DNA from: Xenorhabdus doucetiae | GTDB lineage: Bacteria; Pseudomonadota; Gammaproteobacteria; Enterobacterales; Enterobacteriaceae | DNA: 64,000 bases | NCBI RefSeq assembly: GCF_000968195.1 | Contig: NZ_FO704550.1 | Span: 1,550,001 to 1,614,000, forward strand | Reading direction: 5' to 3' | Part shown: piece after piece, positions 63,819-64,000 of the stretch | Position numbering within the stretch: the stretch's first letter is position 1 | Layout of the letters: the number at the start of each line of letters is the position of its first letter | Notes under the pieces: generated by a model | Told to the model about the DNA's origin: nothing | The model's input: the letters and a program-made list of their open reading frames with translations, nothing else | The model's database searches: none | Position numbers and translations under genes: made by a program

Positions 63819-64000
63819 TTAGTTAGCCGCTTGTGGCTGAGTCACCACTTCGGTCGTGCCCTGAATGTTGATAATGACACGACGATCTGGAGCCAGGCAG
63901 TCGATAAGTTTAGCGCGAACTTTAATGCTATCACAGGTAGAGCCTGTGACAGGATCTACCTTACCGCGACCTTCTGCCTGAATGCTGTCTGCTGGGATAC
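63819..64000 (-). CDS. ompA: Outer membrane protein OmpA, C-terminal end (partial)
   Basis: OmpA is an eight-strand outer-membrane barrel with a periplasmic domain that binds peptidoglycan. Only the last 60 codons lie in the window, because the gene runs off the right edge on the - strand. They encode the end of the OmpA-like domain, with IPADSIQAEGRGKVDPVTGS, the cysteine pair TCDSI and LIDCLAPDRRV, and the tail VVTQPQAAN. The E. coli tail reads VVTQPQA. The position after matP is as expected. Confidence 0.96.
   Translation of the reverse strand, partial: IPADSIQAEGRGKVDPVTGSTCDSIKVRAKLIDCLAPDRRVIINIQGTTEVVTQPQAAN

Overview
The window reads as core chromosome of a gammaproteobacterium in the Enterobacterales, most probably Morganellaceae and close to Xenorhabdus or Photorhabdus. 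Three things suggest this: enterobacterial proteins throughout, with gene order close to the E. coli lrp-ftsK to ompA segment; an OmpF-type porin at the aspC-asnS locus, where Xenorhabdus carries OpnP; and dispersed repeats with the sequence TACTCGTCGTACTTCAAG. The genus is an inference. No tRNA, rRNA, insertion sequence, prophage or CRISPR array was found.

Layout. 1-6.1 kb: 3' part of ftsK, then lolA, rarA and serS on the + strand. 6.1-7.9 kb: two tandem BPSS1780-type membrane protein genes on the - strand, one broken by a dinucleotide frameshift, where E. coli has dmsABC. 8.3-14.5 kb: the anaerobic block focA-pflB-pflA plus ycaO on the - strand. 14.6-21.5 kb (+): ansB, serC-aroA, cmk, rpsA-ihfB. 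21.7-27.9 kb (+): comEC, msbA, lpxK, ycaR, kdsB (DNA uptake family, lipid A export and lipid A/KDO synthesis). 28-36.3 kb: elyC (-), then cmoM-mukF-mukE-mukB (+), the MukBEF condensin. 36.5-40.8 kb (+): aphA, ldtD, mepK and a YcbL/GloC hydrolase, a phosphatase plus peptidoglycan crosslink genes. 40.9-46.6 kb (-): aspC, the porin, asnS, pncB. 47-64 kb: pepN, pyrD, zapC (+), ycbX (-), rlmKL, uup, pqiABC (+), fabA and lonH (-), matP (+), and the 3' end of ompA (-).

Several genes act together: FtsK, RarA, MukBEF, MatP and ZapC in chromosome organisation and division; LolA, MsbA, LpxK, KdsB, PqiABC, LdtD, MepK, ElyC and OmpF/OmpA in the envelope; FocA-PflB-PflA in fermentation. Compared with E. 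coli the window lacks dmsABC, ycaP, ycaL, ycaQ, ycbJ, ssuEADCB and rmf at their usual places and gains ansB, aphA and the BPSS1780 pair (the E. coli order is recalled, not computed).

I found no clear undescribed multi-gene system. The more unusual signals are in the non-coding DNA. Short tandem repeats (13-20 bp units, two to four copies) sit in the leaders of serS, cmoM, aphA, pepN and between ycbX and rlmKL. A matS-like site lies just before matP. Adjacent FabR and FadR operators precede fabA. Three tandem OmpR-like boxes lie upstream of a porin whose constriction loop has lost an acidic residue. One BPSS1780 paralog has a TA-tract frameshift.
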